64,000 bases of DNA from JAFDVL01 sp043783625 (GCA_043783625.1 JAYVZE010000017.1:12604-76603); one strand, 5' to 3'; shown: positions 1-9,018, counted from the first letter of the stretch. The notes: generated from the sequence alone by a model not told the origin. Numbers and translations are program-made.

Positions 1-834
1 GCCGTCAAAAAACAATTTCGCTTATTGGTAAATTTGATCCCGAACGGCGGACGTTTGATCGCGGGTTGGGATTCGCCCGTCGTACGCGAAATTGTGACAA
101 AACCAATTGCTCCACAAGGCGTGTGGTGTCCGGTGGAAACCTTTGGCATTGATGACCACGAAGCCAAATGGAGCGCGAGCAATATCGAATTCACGCCCGA
201 AGAAACAATTTTTGATGTCACGTGTGAAGGTAAAGATTTGATGAAAATCCGTACGCCGCTCGCGGGAAAATACAACATCCGAAATTGTCTGGCAGTGATT
301 GCGACGGCTGAAATTTTAGGGATTGATCGTAAGCTTTTGCAAGAGGCTCTGGCGACCTTCAAGAGCGTCAAGCGGCGAATGCAGGTACGCGGCGTAGTCA
401 ATGGAATCACGGTCATTGATGACTTCGCGCATCACCCGACCGCGATCAGGGAAACGCTGGAAGGTGTGCGACAAAAATATCCCAAGAACCGCATTGTAGC
501 CGTGTTTGAGCCGCGTTCGTGGACGACCCGAAAAAAGATTTTTCAGGATGAATATCCGAAGTCGTTTGCGCCTGCGGACTACGTGATTCTCACACCGATC
601 TTTGAAGCGCATCGCCTCGCCTCCGATGACCAATTATCGGTGCCGCAAGTGATTGAAGATTTAAAAGCGCAAGGGAAATCCGCGTACGAAATCGGCGGCG
701 AAGATTCCAATGTCAGCGCGGATGCAATCGTGAAGCATCTCGCACCCGAACTGCACAGCGGCGATGTCGTGATGATCATGTCGAACGGCGGATTCGGCGG
801 GATTCATCAGAAGTTGTTGGATGTTATCAAATAG
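1..834 (+). CDS. mpl: Mpl peptidoglycan-recycling ligase, C-terminal part (5' end outside window)
   Basis: Open from the first base of the window to TAG; about 277 residues of the C-terminal half of a Mur ligase are present. The conserved Mur segment DDFAHHPTAIRETLEG and the tail with FEPRSWTTRK, LTPIFEAHRL and IMSNGGFGGIH fit Mpl (UDP-N-acetylmuramate:L-alanyl-gamma-D-glutamyl-meso-diaminopimelate ligase) better than MurC. Mpl joins recycled tripeptide to UDP-MurNAc in the cytoplasm, which implies a diaminopimelate peptidoglycan and muropeptide recycling. The central ATPase motif lies upstream of the window. The stop is followed at once by the restriction-modification genes on the same strand, so these may be read from the mpl transcript. 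MurC is the main alternative. Confidence 0.87.
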   Translation, partial: AVKKQFRLLVNLIPNGGRLIAGWDSPVVREIVTKPIAPQGVWCPVETFGIDDHEAKWSASNIEFTPEETIFDVTCEGKDLMKIRTPLAGKYNIRNCLAVIATAEILGIDRKLLQEALATFKSVKRRMQVRGVVNGITVIDDFAHHPTAIRETLEGVRQKYPKNRIVAVFEPRSWTTRKKIFQDEYPKSFAPADYVILTPIFEAHRLASDDQLSVPQVIEDLKAQGKSAYEIGGEDSNVSADAIVKHLAPELHSGDVVMIMSNGGFGGIHQKLLDVIK

Positions 835-900
835 CATTTGAAGTTAAAGATGACTAAAATTTCTACCAAAATAAATAAAACGAAAAAGCGAGGGATAGGG

Positions 901-1782
901 ATGCCTGAAATAGCTACTGATATAGCTTGTGGTGATTGTTTAGAAATTCTCAAAGGATACGAAAGTAATAAATTCGATCTGATTGTCACGTCTCCTCCTT
1001 ACGCGGATAGCCGTGATAAGACTTATGGTGGAATAAAGCCTGATGATTATGTGGAATGGTTTCTGCCTCGTTCGGAAGAGTTTCTTCGTGTGCTCCAACC
1101 GACCGGAACTTTCATTCTGAACATTAAAGAAAAGGTCGTTAATAGCGAGCGGCATACCTATGTTCTGGAGTTGATTCTGGCTTTGCGTAAACAAGGCTGG
1201 CTTTGGACAGAAGAGTATATGTGGCACAAAAAAAATTCCTATCCAGGAAAATGGCCAAATCGTTTTCGTGATGGCTGGGAAAGATGCCTACAATTCAATC
1301 AGCAAAAGAAATTTAAGATGTATCAGGATGAAGTACGCGTGCCGATGGGAGATTGGGCCAATACACGCCTGAAATCATTAGGAAAAAATGATGTGATCAG
1401 ATTTGATTCTCAGGTCGGAAGCGGGTTTGGAAAAAACATTGCCAATTGGGTAGACCGTGAATTGGCTTTTCCCGACAATGTTTTACATTTAGCTACTGAA
1501 ACTGGGAATAAAAAACACAGCGCCGCTTTCCCCCGTGCCTTACCAGAATGGTTCATTAAGCTTTTTACTGAAACAGGCGATTGGGTTTTGGATCCATTTG
1601 CTGGTTCAGGGACTACTAACGAAGTTGCCTCAAAATTACGGAGAAACTCAGTTGGCATCGAGGTCTTGCCAGAATATTGCGAACTGGCAAGAGCCAGAGT
1701 AACAAAGAAGGATTTAATTCTTTTTGATGAGGCGAACGGGAATGGTACAAGTCACAAAACAGCAAATAACGGAATATATTGA
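901..1782 (+). CDS. Type II DNA methyltransferase, beta class (probably N4-cytosine)
   Basis: A 293-residue SAM-dependent DNA methylase. Catalytic motif IV TSPPY lies near residue 30 and the SAM-binding DPFAGSGTT near residue 240, the order that defines the beta class. TSPPY is typical of N4-cytosine enzymes, though some N6-adenine enzymes use it. I chose the ATG at 901 because GAGGGATAGGG lies just upstream and the protein then begins like relatives (MPEIATDIACGDCLEIL). An upstream ATG at 850 would add 17 lysine-rich residues. The 3' end overlaps the endonuclease gene by 41 bases. The pair looks richer in A+T than the flanking housekeeping genes, which suggests transfer. Its role is to protect host DNA from the partner nuclease. 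Confidence 0.9.
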   Translation: MPEIATDIACGDCLEILKGYESNKFDLIVTSPPYADSRDKTYGGIKPDDYVEWFLPRSEEFLRVLQPTGTFILNIKEKVVNSERHTYVLELILALRKQGWLWTEEYMWHKKNSYPGKWPNRFRDGWERCLQFNQQKKFKMYQDEVRVPMGDWANTRLKSLGKNDVIRFDSQVGSGFGKNIANWVDRELAFPDNVLHLATETGNKKHSAAFPRALPEWFIKLFTETGDWVLDPFAGSGTTNEVASKLRRNSVGIEVLPEYCELARARVTKKDLILFDEANGNGTSHKTANNGIY

Positions 1783-2509
1783 AAAGAACATTCAAACCTT
1801 CCATGAGCGTCGGTTGGAAAATCTTTCCAGGCTGAAATTAATGAATGTGCTGAAAAAGAAAAATCCTTATCTTTTTAAAGCCAAAAACATTAACACCGCG
1901 CAGGATTTGGTTGAAGGAATTCTATCTGCCCATCTTTCTTCACAAGAAGAAGGAATCTTTGGAAACTTTCTTGAAGGCTTGGCTATTTATGTTTGTGGAA
2001 TTGCACATAATGGTCGCAAATCTTCTGCTGAAGGAATTGATCTTGAAGTTGAGATAGATGGTGTCTATTACATTGTCACCATTAAGTCTGGTCCAAATTG
2101 GGGTAATAGTAGTCAAATCAATAAGATGAAAGATTCGTTTATAAAAGCCACTCGAATCTTGCGCACAAGCGGGCACCAAATCAATGTTATTGCTGTCAAT
2201 GGGTGTTGTTATGGTCGTGAAGGTAATGAAGACAAAGGCGGGTATTTGAAGTTATGTGGAGAAGCTTTTTGGACTTTTGTTTCAGGGCAATCATCGTTAT
2301 ATCTTGAAATAGTTGAACCGTTGGGGCATCAGGCTAAAGAGCGAAATGTGAGCTTTCAATTAGAATATGAAAAGGTTTTGAATAAGTTCACAAAAGAGTT
2401 TCTCGATAGATTTTGTAGCGAAGATGGGTCAATAAAGTGGGAAGAAATTGTCGCAATAAATTCTGGAAAAGCTCTTCCCAAAGTTCCAATGCAAAAGAAA
2501 GAAAAATAA
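1742..2509 (+). CDS. Type II restriction endonuclease, PmeII-like
   Basis: A 255-residue protein starting at ATG 1742, with GAGG nine bases upstream inside the methylase gene. From memory of the family it matches PmeII-type type II endonucleases: an N-terminal helical part with LKRKNPYLFKAK-like sequence (here LKKKNPYLFKAKNI), then a PD-(D/E)XK-type core. In the core, GIDLEVEIDG supplies the acidic residues and TIKSGPNWGNSSQ the catalytic lysine, followed by AVNGCCYGR and EPLGHQAKERN. It would cut unmethylated DNA at a specific site that cannot be read from sequence. The overlap with the methylase suggests translational coupling, so methylase is made first. The family name is recalled, not searched; the endonuclease role rests on the motif and the partner. 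Confidence 0.8.
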   Translation: MVQVTKQQITEYIEKNIQTFHERRLENLSRLKLMNVLKKKNPYLFKAKNINTAQDLVEGILSAHLSSQEEGIFGNFLEGLAIYVCGIAHNGRKSSAEGIDLEVEIDGVYYIVTIKSGPNWGNSSQINKMKDSFIKATRILRTSGHQINVIAVNGCCYGREGNEDKGGYLKLCGEAFWTFVSGQSSLYLEIVEPLGHQAKERNVSFQLEYEKVLNKFTKEFLDRFCSEDGSIKWEEIVAINSGKALPKVPMQKKEK

Positions 2510-2573
2510 TTGTGTTTGAAGATTGGACTTAAAACAATCAAAACTTATTAACCAAATTTCCTGGGGAGAAATT

Positions 2574-4025
2574 ATGAAGACAGTAAAAAATACACTTTTC
2601 CTTTTATTGCTGATTGCTTTACCAGCAATCGCACAACGAACCACAACAACTACGCGCAAGCCTGCAACGCCTGCGCCTGCTGCTGTGGTGGAACCGGAAA
2701 CGATCAATGATTTGAAGCTCAAGACGCGGATGGAAATGCAGGGACTCAATATGGATTCCACTGTGTATATCAAAGGCGAACGTGAGCGGACGGAGCAGAC
2801 TTTGCCGGGGATGAATTTGCAAATGGTGACGATTAAGGAATGCGATTTGCGCCGTGATATTCAGATCAACGACAACGCGAAGGTTTATAAAATTAATCCA
2901 TACAGTGATCGGCAAGCTGCGGCGGTTGCGCCAAAAACTACGACTACGGCTCCTCCGCCTCCGGTGGCCAATAAACCGACGCGCAAGGGTGGCGTTGTCA
3001 CGATCAGCGTCACGATGACGGACACGGGTGAACGCAAGGAAATGTTTGGCTATCAGGCGCGGCATTTGAAAATGGCGATGAGTTTTGAGTCTTCGCCGGA
3101 TGCTTGCTCCAAAGCGAAGATGCGCATGGAAACCGATGGCTGGTACATCAATTTTCGGAGCAATTTTAGCTGTGAGGAAGACTTCGTACCGCGTCAGGCA
3201 CTGGAACGCGGGCAACGCTCGAAACCGGATTGTGTAGACGAATGGCACTACAATGTGAAAGGTTCTGCGAAAGTTGGGTATCCGGCAGATGTGACGACGA
3301 CGATGTTTGGCGAGGACGGCAAAAATTTCACGATGCGCCAGCAGATTGTAGAATTGTCACGCGCCAAATTAGATCAGGCTTTGTTTGAAATTCCGGCGGG
3401 TTATCAGGAAGGCGATCCGTATTCGATGAAGGCGATGATGGGCGGATTGAACATCGGTTCGCTTGGTAAAATGGCAGAGGATGCGTCACGGCATGAAAAT
3501 TCTCGCACCACTTCTGTCGCTTCTAAAAAAGCCGGAACGGTGCGGCTTGGCATTGTGCAACCTTCCGCAAAAATCGGACAAAATGACGTGAGCGACGGGA
3601 TTCGGAGTACGCTAATGCGGTACATTAACGGCGGAGCATCATTGGAAGTAATACCATTATCTTCGGCGTCAGAAGCTTCGTCGAAGCAGTGCGATTTTGT
3701 GATGACTTCGAGCCTGCAACATACGCCGGGCAAGAGTGGCGGCGGACTCGGCGGGTTTATGAAAAAAGCAGCGTCGGTTGGTGGGCAGATTGCTTCGGGG
3801 ACGATGGGCAGCGGTTCGTCTGCATCGCAATCAGCGGCGGATGCTTCGTCGAATATCAAAGCGAAAGACGAAGTGAATTTTGATTATCAAGTGACGCGTG
3901 CGGATGGTTCGTCGGTCGCTTCCAATTCGCAAAAACGCAAAGCGAATTCGGATGGCGAAGATGTGATTTCCCCAATGCTTTCACAGGTCGCGGGCGAAGT
4001 GCTGCGGGCGGTTTTGAAGAAATAA
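2574..4025 (+). CDS. Exported protein of unknown function
   Basis: A 483-residue protein with a clear signal peptide (MKTVKNTLFLLLLIALPAIAQ) followed by a Thr/Pro/Ala-rich linker. The start at 2574 is set by GGGGAGAAATT just upstream. The middle part (about residues 45-300) is a mixed-beta region rich in charged residues with four cysteines. The rest includes a stretch with KKAGTVRLGIVQPSAKIG and a Gly/Ser-rich segment before a charged C-terminus. The phrase VRLGIVQP...SDGIRSTLMRYI followed by QCDFVMTSSL looks like a small beta/alpha domain found in secreted acidobacterial proteins, but I cannot name a family. It follows the restriction pair by 64 bases with no obvious terminator between them. 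Confidence 0.8.
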   Translation: MKTVKNTLFLLLLIALPAIAQRTTTTTRKPATPAPAAVVEPETINDLKLKTRMEMQGLNMDSTVYIKGERERTEQTLPGMNLQMVTIKECDLRRDIQINDNAKVYKINPYSDRQAAAVAPKTTTTAPPPPVANKPTRKGGVVTISVTMTDTGERKEMFGYQARHLKMAMSFESSPDACSKAKMRMETDGWYINFRSNFSCEEDFVPRQALERGQRSKPDCVDEWHYNVKGSAKVGYPADVTTTMFGEDGKNFTMRQQIVELSRAKLDQALFEIPAGYQEGDPYSMKAMMGGLNIGSLGKMAEDASRHENSRTTSVASKKAGTVRLGIVQPSAKIGQNDVSDGIRSTLMRYINGGASLEVIPLSSASEASSKQCDFVMTSSLQHTPGKSGGGLGGFMKKAASVGGQIASGTMGSGSSASQSAADASSNIKAKDEVNFDYQVTRADGSSVASNSQKRKANSDGEDVISPMLSQVAGEVLRAVLKK

Positions 4026-4031
4026 CGAAAA

Positions 4032-4110
4032 TTTTTAGACAGGATTAACAAGATCAGTGAATTGGCTTCCTGTTCATCCTGAAGCAATCTTGTCAATCCT
4101 GTCTAAAATT
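4032..4110. repeat. Imperfect inverted repeat (hairpin) between two exported-protein genes
   Basis: The arm at 4032-4054 (core TTTAGACAGGATTAACAAGA) is the reverse complement, with one mismatch, of 4088-4110 (core ATCTTGTCAATCCTGTCTAA). The 33-base centre is not palindromic. It starts seven bases after a stop codon and ends 18 bases before the next start. It could fold into a long stem that acts as a terminator or mRNA 3' stabiliser. The AGACAGGATTAACA phrase is a common dispersed repeat in several phyla, which I recall rather than checked. Confidence 0.7.
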
Positions 4111-4128
4111 GTTTTGAGTGAAAAATTT

Positions 4129-4578
4129 ATGCGAAAACTATTTTTACCGTTGGCGGCGTTCACTTTGATTTTATTGAGCGGAACGTCTGTCATTGCGCAA
4201 ACTGGCGGAACGATGCAGCGCGATGAAACTTTCGTTGTTGAGTATTACTACAAAGTGAAATGGGGCTACACAGATGAGTTCTTACGACTCTTCAAAAAAA
4301 ATCATTTGCCAGTGCTGAAAAAGCAAATTGAGATGGGGCGGATGACGCGGGTGAAGGTGGAAAAGCCGCGCTATCACGCTACCGAAGATGGTCGCTGGGA
4401 TTTTCGGGTGACGATTGTTTTTAAGAATGCGGCGACGGCATTTGCTCCAAGCCCTGAAGAAGAAATTACGAAGCAATTGTATCCCGATCAGGAAACTTTC
4501 AAGAAAGAAGAGCAGCGCAGATTTGAGATTTTGATTTCTCATTGGGATGTGCCGATTACGACTGTTCCGGTGGAGTAG
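4129..4578 (+). CDS. Small exported protein of unknown function
   Basis: A 149-residue protein starting at the ATG that gives a good signal peptide (MRKLFLPLAAFTLILLSGTS, cleavage near VIAQ-TGG). The mature part is about 125 residues, aromatic and charged (VEYYYKVKWGYTDEFLRLFKKNH), with alternating strands and helices reminiscent of a dimeric alpha/beta-barrel fold such as NIPSNAP/ABM proteins. That resemblance is a guess from pattern. It lies between two palindromes, the second of which (4584-4655) starts five bases past the stop. Confidence 0.75.
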   Translation: MRKLFLPLAAFTLILLSGTSVIAQTGGTMQRDETFVVEYYYKVKWGYTDEFLRLFKKNHLPVLKKQIEMGRMTRVKVEKPRYHATEDGRWDFRVTIVFKNAATAFAPSPEEEITKQLYPDQETFKKEEQRRFEILISHWDVPITTVPVE

Positions 4579-4583
4579 TTTTT

Positions 4584-4655
4584 GCAGAAGCCCGCACGCG
4601 AGTCGAGGGCGTTTCTTCATTCGCAATGACGCCCTTACTACGTGCGGGCTTCTGC
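4584..4655. repeat. Dispersed palindrome, family A, copy 1
   Basis: Arms GCAGAAGCCCGCACG and CGTGCGGGCTTCTGC are perfect reverse complements. Inside them an AGGGCG / CGCCCT pair extends the stem, less perfectly than in copies 2 and 3. The repeat fills the gap between an exported-protein gene and recF and ends nine bases before the recF ATG. The same sequence recurs at 8304-8372 and 46640-46710, always within a few bases of a stop codon. Confidence 0.9.
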
Positions 4656-4664
4656 CTGAATTTC

Positions 4665-5792
4665 ATGTACCTTTCACGCCTCGAAGCAATTAATTTTCGT
4701 AATCTTTCCGGTGCACTGGATTTTTCGCCGGGCTTAAACGTTATTTACGGGCGCAATGCGCAGGGCAAGACGAATTGGCTGGAAGCGATTTATCTGCTCG
4801 GTACGACGAAATCTTTCAAGACGGCTCAGCCGAAAGAAGCTATCAATTTTAAGGCCGGCGAACTCAATACAGGTGAAGCAATTTTGCGCGGCTCTGTCCA
4901 ACTTGGACAGTACAACCGCGATATTCAATTGCTCCTGACCAAGACTACCAAACAGACTTTCGTCAACGGGCGCAAAGAAGCGATTGTGCGGTATTTGGGC
5001 ATTCTCGACGCGATAGCTTTTACGGCAGAAGATTTAGAAGTGATTCGCGGCGGGCCGGAAAATCGGCGACGCTTTGTGGATCGCGGGTTAGTGGCTACGA
5101 CGCCTTCTTATTTGAATACTTTGTCGGAATACAATCGCGTTTTGAAGCAGAAAAATATCCTGCTCCGGGCGGCTTCGGATGTGGAAGATTCGATGAAATT
5201 TTTGCCGATGATTGAGCCGTGGAACGATCAGTTGGTCGCGTTCGGAACGGAAATTCATCAGGCGCGCAGCGGCTACGTTGAAAAGCTGAGAGCGGCCTTG
5301 CGTCCACAGCTTTTTCAGAATGAAACGGTGGCAGTTCGGTATAAATCTTCGTTGGAAGGCAAAGGGGATTTGAACGAATACACGGCACTCATGCGGGAGC
5401 GTTTGGAGCATCATTTTCAGAATGAAGTTCGTACGGGATATTCCCTGGTCGGGCCGCATCGGGATGATGTCGAGATTTTGTTTGACGGGTACGACATCTC
5501 GCGGTTTGGCAGCTCCGGTCAGCAACGATCCGCCTTGCTGATACTTGATCTTGCGCAGCTAGTGGTTTACCATGACGTGTTAGAAGATTATCCGGTTTTT
5601 ATACTTGATGACATAGATGCCGAGCTTGACCGAAACCGGATTGAAATCCTGCTCGATACTCTCGAAGGGAACTCACAAGTTTTTATTACAACCTCGAAAC
5701 GCGCCCTCGCGCAACATTACCGTCAGCGTGCGAATACCATTGAAATTGCCGACGGGAAAATTGCCGGAGCCGGGTCAGAACCGCAAACGTAA
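4665..5792 (+). CDS. recF: DNA replication/repair protein RecF
   Basis: A 375-residue SMC-like ATPase of normal RecF length. Visible motifs are Walker A (YGRNAQGKTNWLEAIYLL, about residues 30-47), the signature SSGQQRSALLILDLAQ near residue 285, and Walker B with D-loop (VFILDDIDAELDRNR). RecF binds ssDNA-dsDNA gaps and loads RecA together with RecO and RecR. The ATG at 4665 begins the usual MYLxxLxxxNFRN sequence, but no Shine-Dalgarno is seen; the nine bases before it abut a family A palindrome. The gene lies 26 bases before gyrB, a pairing common near dnaN in bacteria; dnaN itself is not here. Confidence 0.96.
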   Translation: MYLSRLEAINFRNLSGALDFSPGLNVIYGRNAQGKTNWLEAIYLLGTTKSFKTAQPKEAINFKAGELNTGEAILRGSVQLGQYNRDIQLLLTKTTKQTFVNGRKEAIVRYLGILDAIAFTAEDLEVIRGGPENRRRFVDRGLVATTPSYLNTLSEYNRVLKQKNILLRAASDVEDSMKFLPMIEPWNDQLVAFGTEIHQARSGYVEKLRAALRPQLFQNETVAVRYKSSLEGKGDLNEYTALMRERLEHHFQNEVRTGYSLVGPHRDDVEILFDGYDISRFGSSGQQRSALLILDLAQLVVYHDVLEDYPVFILDDIDAELDRNRIEILLDTLEGNSQVFITTSKRALAQHYRQRANTIEIADGKIAGAGSEPQT

Positions 5793-5818
5793 CTGTACGG
5801 AAAGAAACGAATTAAGAT

Positions 5819-8302
5819 ATGAGTGAAGGAAAAAAGAAGGTCAAAGAACAAGAGTATGACGCCGATTCAATTCAGAAACTGGAAAGTCGTGATGCTGTCC
5901 GCTTACGACCTGGCATGTATGTCGGTGACAAGGACGAAAACGGCTTGCATCAGTTGGTTTACGAAATCGTAGACAACTCCGTAGATGAGGCTCTGGCGGG
6001 ATATTGCGATCTGATTAGCGTGATCATTCATTTGGATAATTCCGTCACTATTGAGGATAACGGGCGCGGCATTCCGGTCGGCATGCACGAGTCGGGCGTT
6101 TCTGCCGCCGAAGTCGTCATGACTGAATTGCACGCGGGTGGAAAATTCAATAGCAACTCTTATAAAGTTTCCGGCGGATTGCACGGCGTCGGTGCGGCTT
6201 GCGTTAACTTTTTGTCGGAATGGCTGCGCCTGGAAATCCGGCGCGAAGGCGGGGTTTACGAACAGGAATTTCGTACCGGAGTGCCAGTTGCGCCATTGAC
6301 GAAAACCGGAACGACTACCAAAACGGGAACGAAGACGACGTTCAAGCCCGATGGTGAAATCATGACGGTGCTGGAATACAATTTTGAGAAGCTCTCGGAA
6401 CGGCTGCGACAGAAGGCTTTTCTCAATAAAGGCATCCGCATCAGCCTGATTGATGAACGCAGCGACGAAGAGAAAAAGCACGATTTTTATTATGAAGGCG
6501 GCATCGCCGAATTCGTTACCCATCTTAATAAAAATAAAAGCGTTCTGCATAAAGAGCCAATTTATTGCGAAAAAATCCCTGATCCAAACGACGAAAATGA
6601 CCTGATCGGAATTGAAGTTTCAGTGCAATATAACGACGCCTACGATGAACGTGTTTTCTGCTTTGCGAACAATATTCCGAATCCTGACGGCGGGACCCAT
6701 TTAGCCGGATTCCGTTCGGCATTGTCGAAAGTTATCAGCCGTTACGCGACGACAGCGAATTTGCTGAAAGATTTCAAAGGGCAATTAACCGGCGACGATT
6801 CACGCGAAGGCTTAGTCGCTGTGGTCTCGGTGAAAATCCCGCAGCCACAATTTGAAAGCCAGACGAAAGTTAAATTAACTTCGGATGTCAAAGGCATTGT
6901 GGATTCGTTTTTGTACGAAAAACTAACACAGTACTTTGAAGAAAATCCGTCCGTAGCGAAATCCATTGTCGGTAAAGCAGTAGAAGCGGCACGGGCGCGT
7001 GAAGCGGCACGCAAGGCGCGTGAAATCGTCCGTAAAGGCGCATTGAGCGGCGGTGGACTGCCGGGAAAATTGGCGGATTGCTCAGAAAAAGACCCGGAAC
7101 TTTGTGAACTATACCTTGTTGAAGGAGATTCAGCCGGGGGGTCGGCCAAGAATGGTCGTGACCGCAGAACGCAGGCGATTTTGCCGCTGCGTGGAAAAAT
7201 TCTGAACGTTGAAAAAGCCCGCTTCGATAAAATGCTGGGACACAACGAAATCAAGGCGTTGATTACAGCGTTGGGTTGCGGCATCGGTAAAGACGATTTT
7301 GATATTACGAAGTTGCGCTACCACAAAGTGTGCTTAATGACTGATGCAGATGTAGATGGAAGCCATATCCGTACGCTTTTGCTGACATTTTTCTATCGTC
7401 AGATGCCGCAACTGCTCGAACATAAAGTCGAGACGGTTGACGAAAACGGTGTGACGAAAATTGAGTATAAGAGCTACGTGTACATTGCGCAGCCGCCGCT
7501 TTACAAAATCAAGAAAGGTCGAACTGAACGCTACATCAAAGACGAGCGCGAGATGACGCAGTACCTGATGAAAAAGTCTACGGAAGACATCACGGTGACG
7601 GTCAAAGCCACAGGTGAGAACATTGAGGGCGTTTCGTTGACGCGACTGCTTGAACGATTAGTTGAGTTTAATGGGTATTACGGCAAGCTTGTGCGTCGCG
7701 TGCAGGAAGCGAAAATCATTGATGCTGTGTTGGAAGCGATGGGCGGCAAAGATGGTTTAATGCATCACGGACGCAAATTGCAGACGGTCTTTAAAGACCG
7801 GGAATTGCTCAGCAGAGTCGAAGCCAAAATTGCTGAAGCTGGATATTTAACGGAGCTAACTTCAGACGAAGAGCATGGGCTGTCAGAAATTGAAGTCAAA
7901 TTAGAAAGCAATGGCGCCACGGTTTTGATTGATTGGGATTTGGCGACGCACGTTGAATTTCAACGCGCCATCGAACTTTACAAGACGTTGGCATCCCTGC
8001 ATGTAGCTCCGTTCTCAGTCGGAGATATGGAACTTGCCTCGCGTGATGAATTACTTGACTACATTCTCGCACAGGGCAAGAAGGACGTTCACATTCAACG
8101 CTATAAAGGGCTGGGCGAGATGAATCCTGAACAGCTTTGGGAAACGACAATGAACCCTGAAGTGCGGACGTTATTACAAGTGCGGGTTGATGATGCGGTC
8201 GAAACCGATCAGATTTTTACTGTGTTGATGGGAGATCAAGTTGAGCCGCGCCGCAAATTTATTGAAGATAACGCGCTGGATGTGAAAAATCTTGACATCT
8301 AA
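5819..8302 (+). CDS. gyrB: DNA gyrase subunit B
   Basis: An 827-residue GyrB. The GHKL ATPase domain shows DNSVDEALAGY, EDNGRGIPVG and GGLHGVGAACVN (residues about 40-125). The transducer follows, then the TOPRIM domain with EGDSAGGSAKNGRDRRTQAI and the metal-binding DADVDGSHI. The tail has QRYKGLGEMNPEQLWETTM. The protein is long because an insert of about 160 residues lies between TOPRIM and the tail, as in E. coli GyrB (804 residues), rather than the short form of about 640. It pairs with GyrA to introduce negative supercoils using ATP. It follows recF closely and is followed two bases after the stop by a family A palindrome, a likely terminator. Confidence 0.98.
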   Translation: MSEGKKKVKEQEYDADSIQKLESRDAVRLRPGMYVGDKDENGLHQLVYEIVDNSVDEALAGYCDLISVIIHLDNSVTIEDNGRGIPVGMHESGVSAAEVVMTELHAGGKFNSNSYKVSGGLHGVGAACVNFLSEWLRLEIRREGGVYEQEFRTGVPVAPLTKTGTTTKTGTKTTFKPDGEIMTVLEYNFEKLSERLRQKAFLNKGIRISLIDERSDEEKKHDFYYEGGIAEFVTHLNKNKSVLHKEPIYCEKIPDPNDENDLIGIEVSVQYNDAYDERVFCFANNIPNPDGGTHLAGFRSALSKVISRYATTANLLKDFKGQLTGDDSREGLVAVVSVKIPQPQFESQTKVKLTSDVKGIVDSFLYEKLTQYFEENPSVAKSIVGKAVEAARAREAARKAREIVRKGALSGGGLPGKLADCSEKDPELCELYLVEGDSAGGSAKNGRDRRTQAILPLRGKILNVEKARFDKMLGHNEIKALITALGCGIGKDDFDITKLRYHKVCLMTDADVDGSHIRTLLLTFFYRQMPQLLEHKVETVDENGVTKIEYKSYVYIAQPPLYKIKKGRTERYIKDEREMTQYLMKKSTEDITVTVKATGENIEGVSLTRLLERLVEFNGYYGKLVRRVQEAKIIDAVLEAMGGKDGLMHHGRKLQTVFKDRELLSRVEAKIAEAGYLTELTSDEEHGLSEIEVKLESNGATVLIDWDLATHVEFQRAIELYKTLASLHVAPFSVGDMELASRDELLDYILAQGKKDVHIQRYKGLGEMNPEQLWETTMNPEVRTLLQVRVDDAVETDQIFTVLMGDQVEPRRKFIEDNALDVKNLDI

Positions 8303-8303
8303 T

Positions 8304-8372
8304 GCGGAAGCCCGCACGTAGTAAGGGCGCATTTACCAGTGAAGAACACCCTTACTACGTGCGGGTTTCTGC
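8304..8372. repeat. Dispersed palindrome, family A, copy 2
   Basis: It begins two bases after the gyrB stop: GCGGAAGCCCGCACGTAGTA then AGGGCGC, with the reverse complement CCCTTACTACGTGCGGG and TTTCTGC after a short loop. The stem is about 25 bp with few mismatches. It ends 15 bases before the next gene. A terminator or mRNA-stabilising role for gyrB is plausible. Confidence 0.9.
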
Positions 8373-8387
8373 CTCAAAGGAAATCTC

Positions 8388-8960
8388 ATGATCGCCGCAA
8401 AGTGGCAGCACAATTTTAAATCCTGGTGCTTCTTTGCGGCTTTGATGTTTTTTAACTCCTGTCAGGGGCCGCTATATAAAATTGCTCCTATTCCGCAAGC
8501 TCTACCAATTGAGTCAGGAAAATCTGCCTCCAGTAATGTCATCGAAATTACGGCGTCGGCTTTACTTGATGATGACAAAGTTTATGAAAGATTCGAGGCG
8601 AATTTAGTCCTCGTGGGCATCGTTGCGATTGATATAAACCTGGTCAATCGTTCCAATCAGTCCCTGAATCCTAAATTTGAATTGCATGATGCTGAGGGAC
8701 AAAGTTTTTCACAGCTCGAATCCAAAAAAGAGCTGGATCGTGTGATGAAATTTGAAGGAATTCGTGCTTATTCAAAGCTTGGAAAACAGGAAACTCTGGA
8801 GCAACTGGAAGCGATTGCGATCCCGAAAAAAATGACCTTGCCTGCGCAGCAACAAAAACGTGGAGTCTTATTTTTCAATGTGAAGCGCGACGCGGCACAG
8901 CTAAACGGCTTACGATTAACCGTGAAAGGAATGAAGGACGAACTTCAGATAAATTTATGA
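8388..8960 (+). CDS. Putative lipoprotein of unknown function
   Basis: A 190-residue protein with an N-terminal hydrophobic segment (CFFAALMFFNSCQG) and a likely lipidated cysteine at about residue 25. AAAGGAAA lies just before the ATG. The mature part is soluble with mixed strands (NLVLVGIVAIDINLVNRSNQ) and looks like a small beta-sandwich. No family is recognised. The gene sits between the gyrB palindrome and an EI24-type membrane protein on the same strand. Confidence 0.75.
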   Translation: MIAAKWQHNFKSWCFFAALMFFNSCQGPLYKIAPIPQALPIESGKSASSNVIEITASALLDDDKVYERFEANLVLVGIVAIDINLVNRSNQSLNPKFELHDAEGQSFSQLESKKELDRVMKFEGIRAYSKLGKQETLEQLEAIAIPKKMTLPAQQQKRGVLFFNVKRDAAQLNGLRLTVKGMKDELQINL

Positions 8961-8963
8961 GGA

Positions 8964-8987
8964 GACGGTAGACCACAAACTACCGTC
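8964..8987. terminator. Hairpin after lipoprotein gene
   Basis: GACGGTAG and CTACCGTC form an 8-bp perfect stem with an 8-base loop, four bases past the stop. No T-run follows, so it may be a 3'-end stabiliser rather than a full intrinsic terminator. Confidence 0.45.
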
Positions 8988-9018
8988 TACCGTTCTACCG
9001 CCTACTCCCCCACAACCT

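Noticed and set aside
2619..3248. Long open frames opposite known genes, here and at 30-32 kb on the plus strand
   Set aside because: They lie antisense to well supported exported-protein genes, have odd Arg/His or Pro-rich composition and lack ribosome-binding sites.
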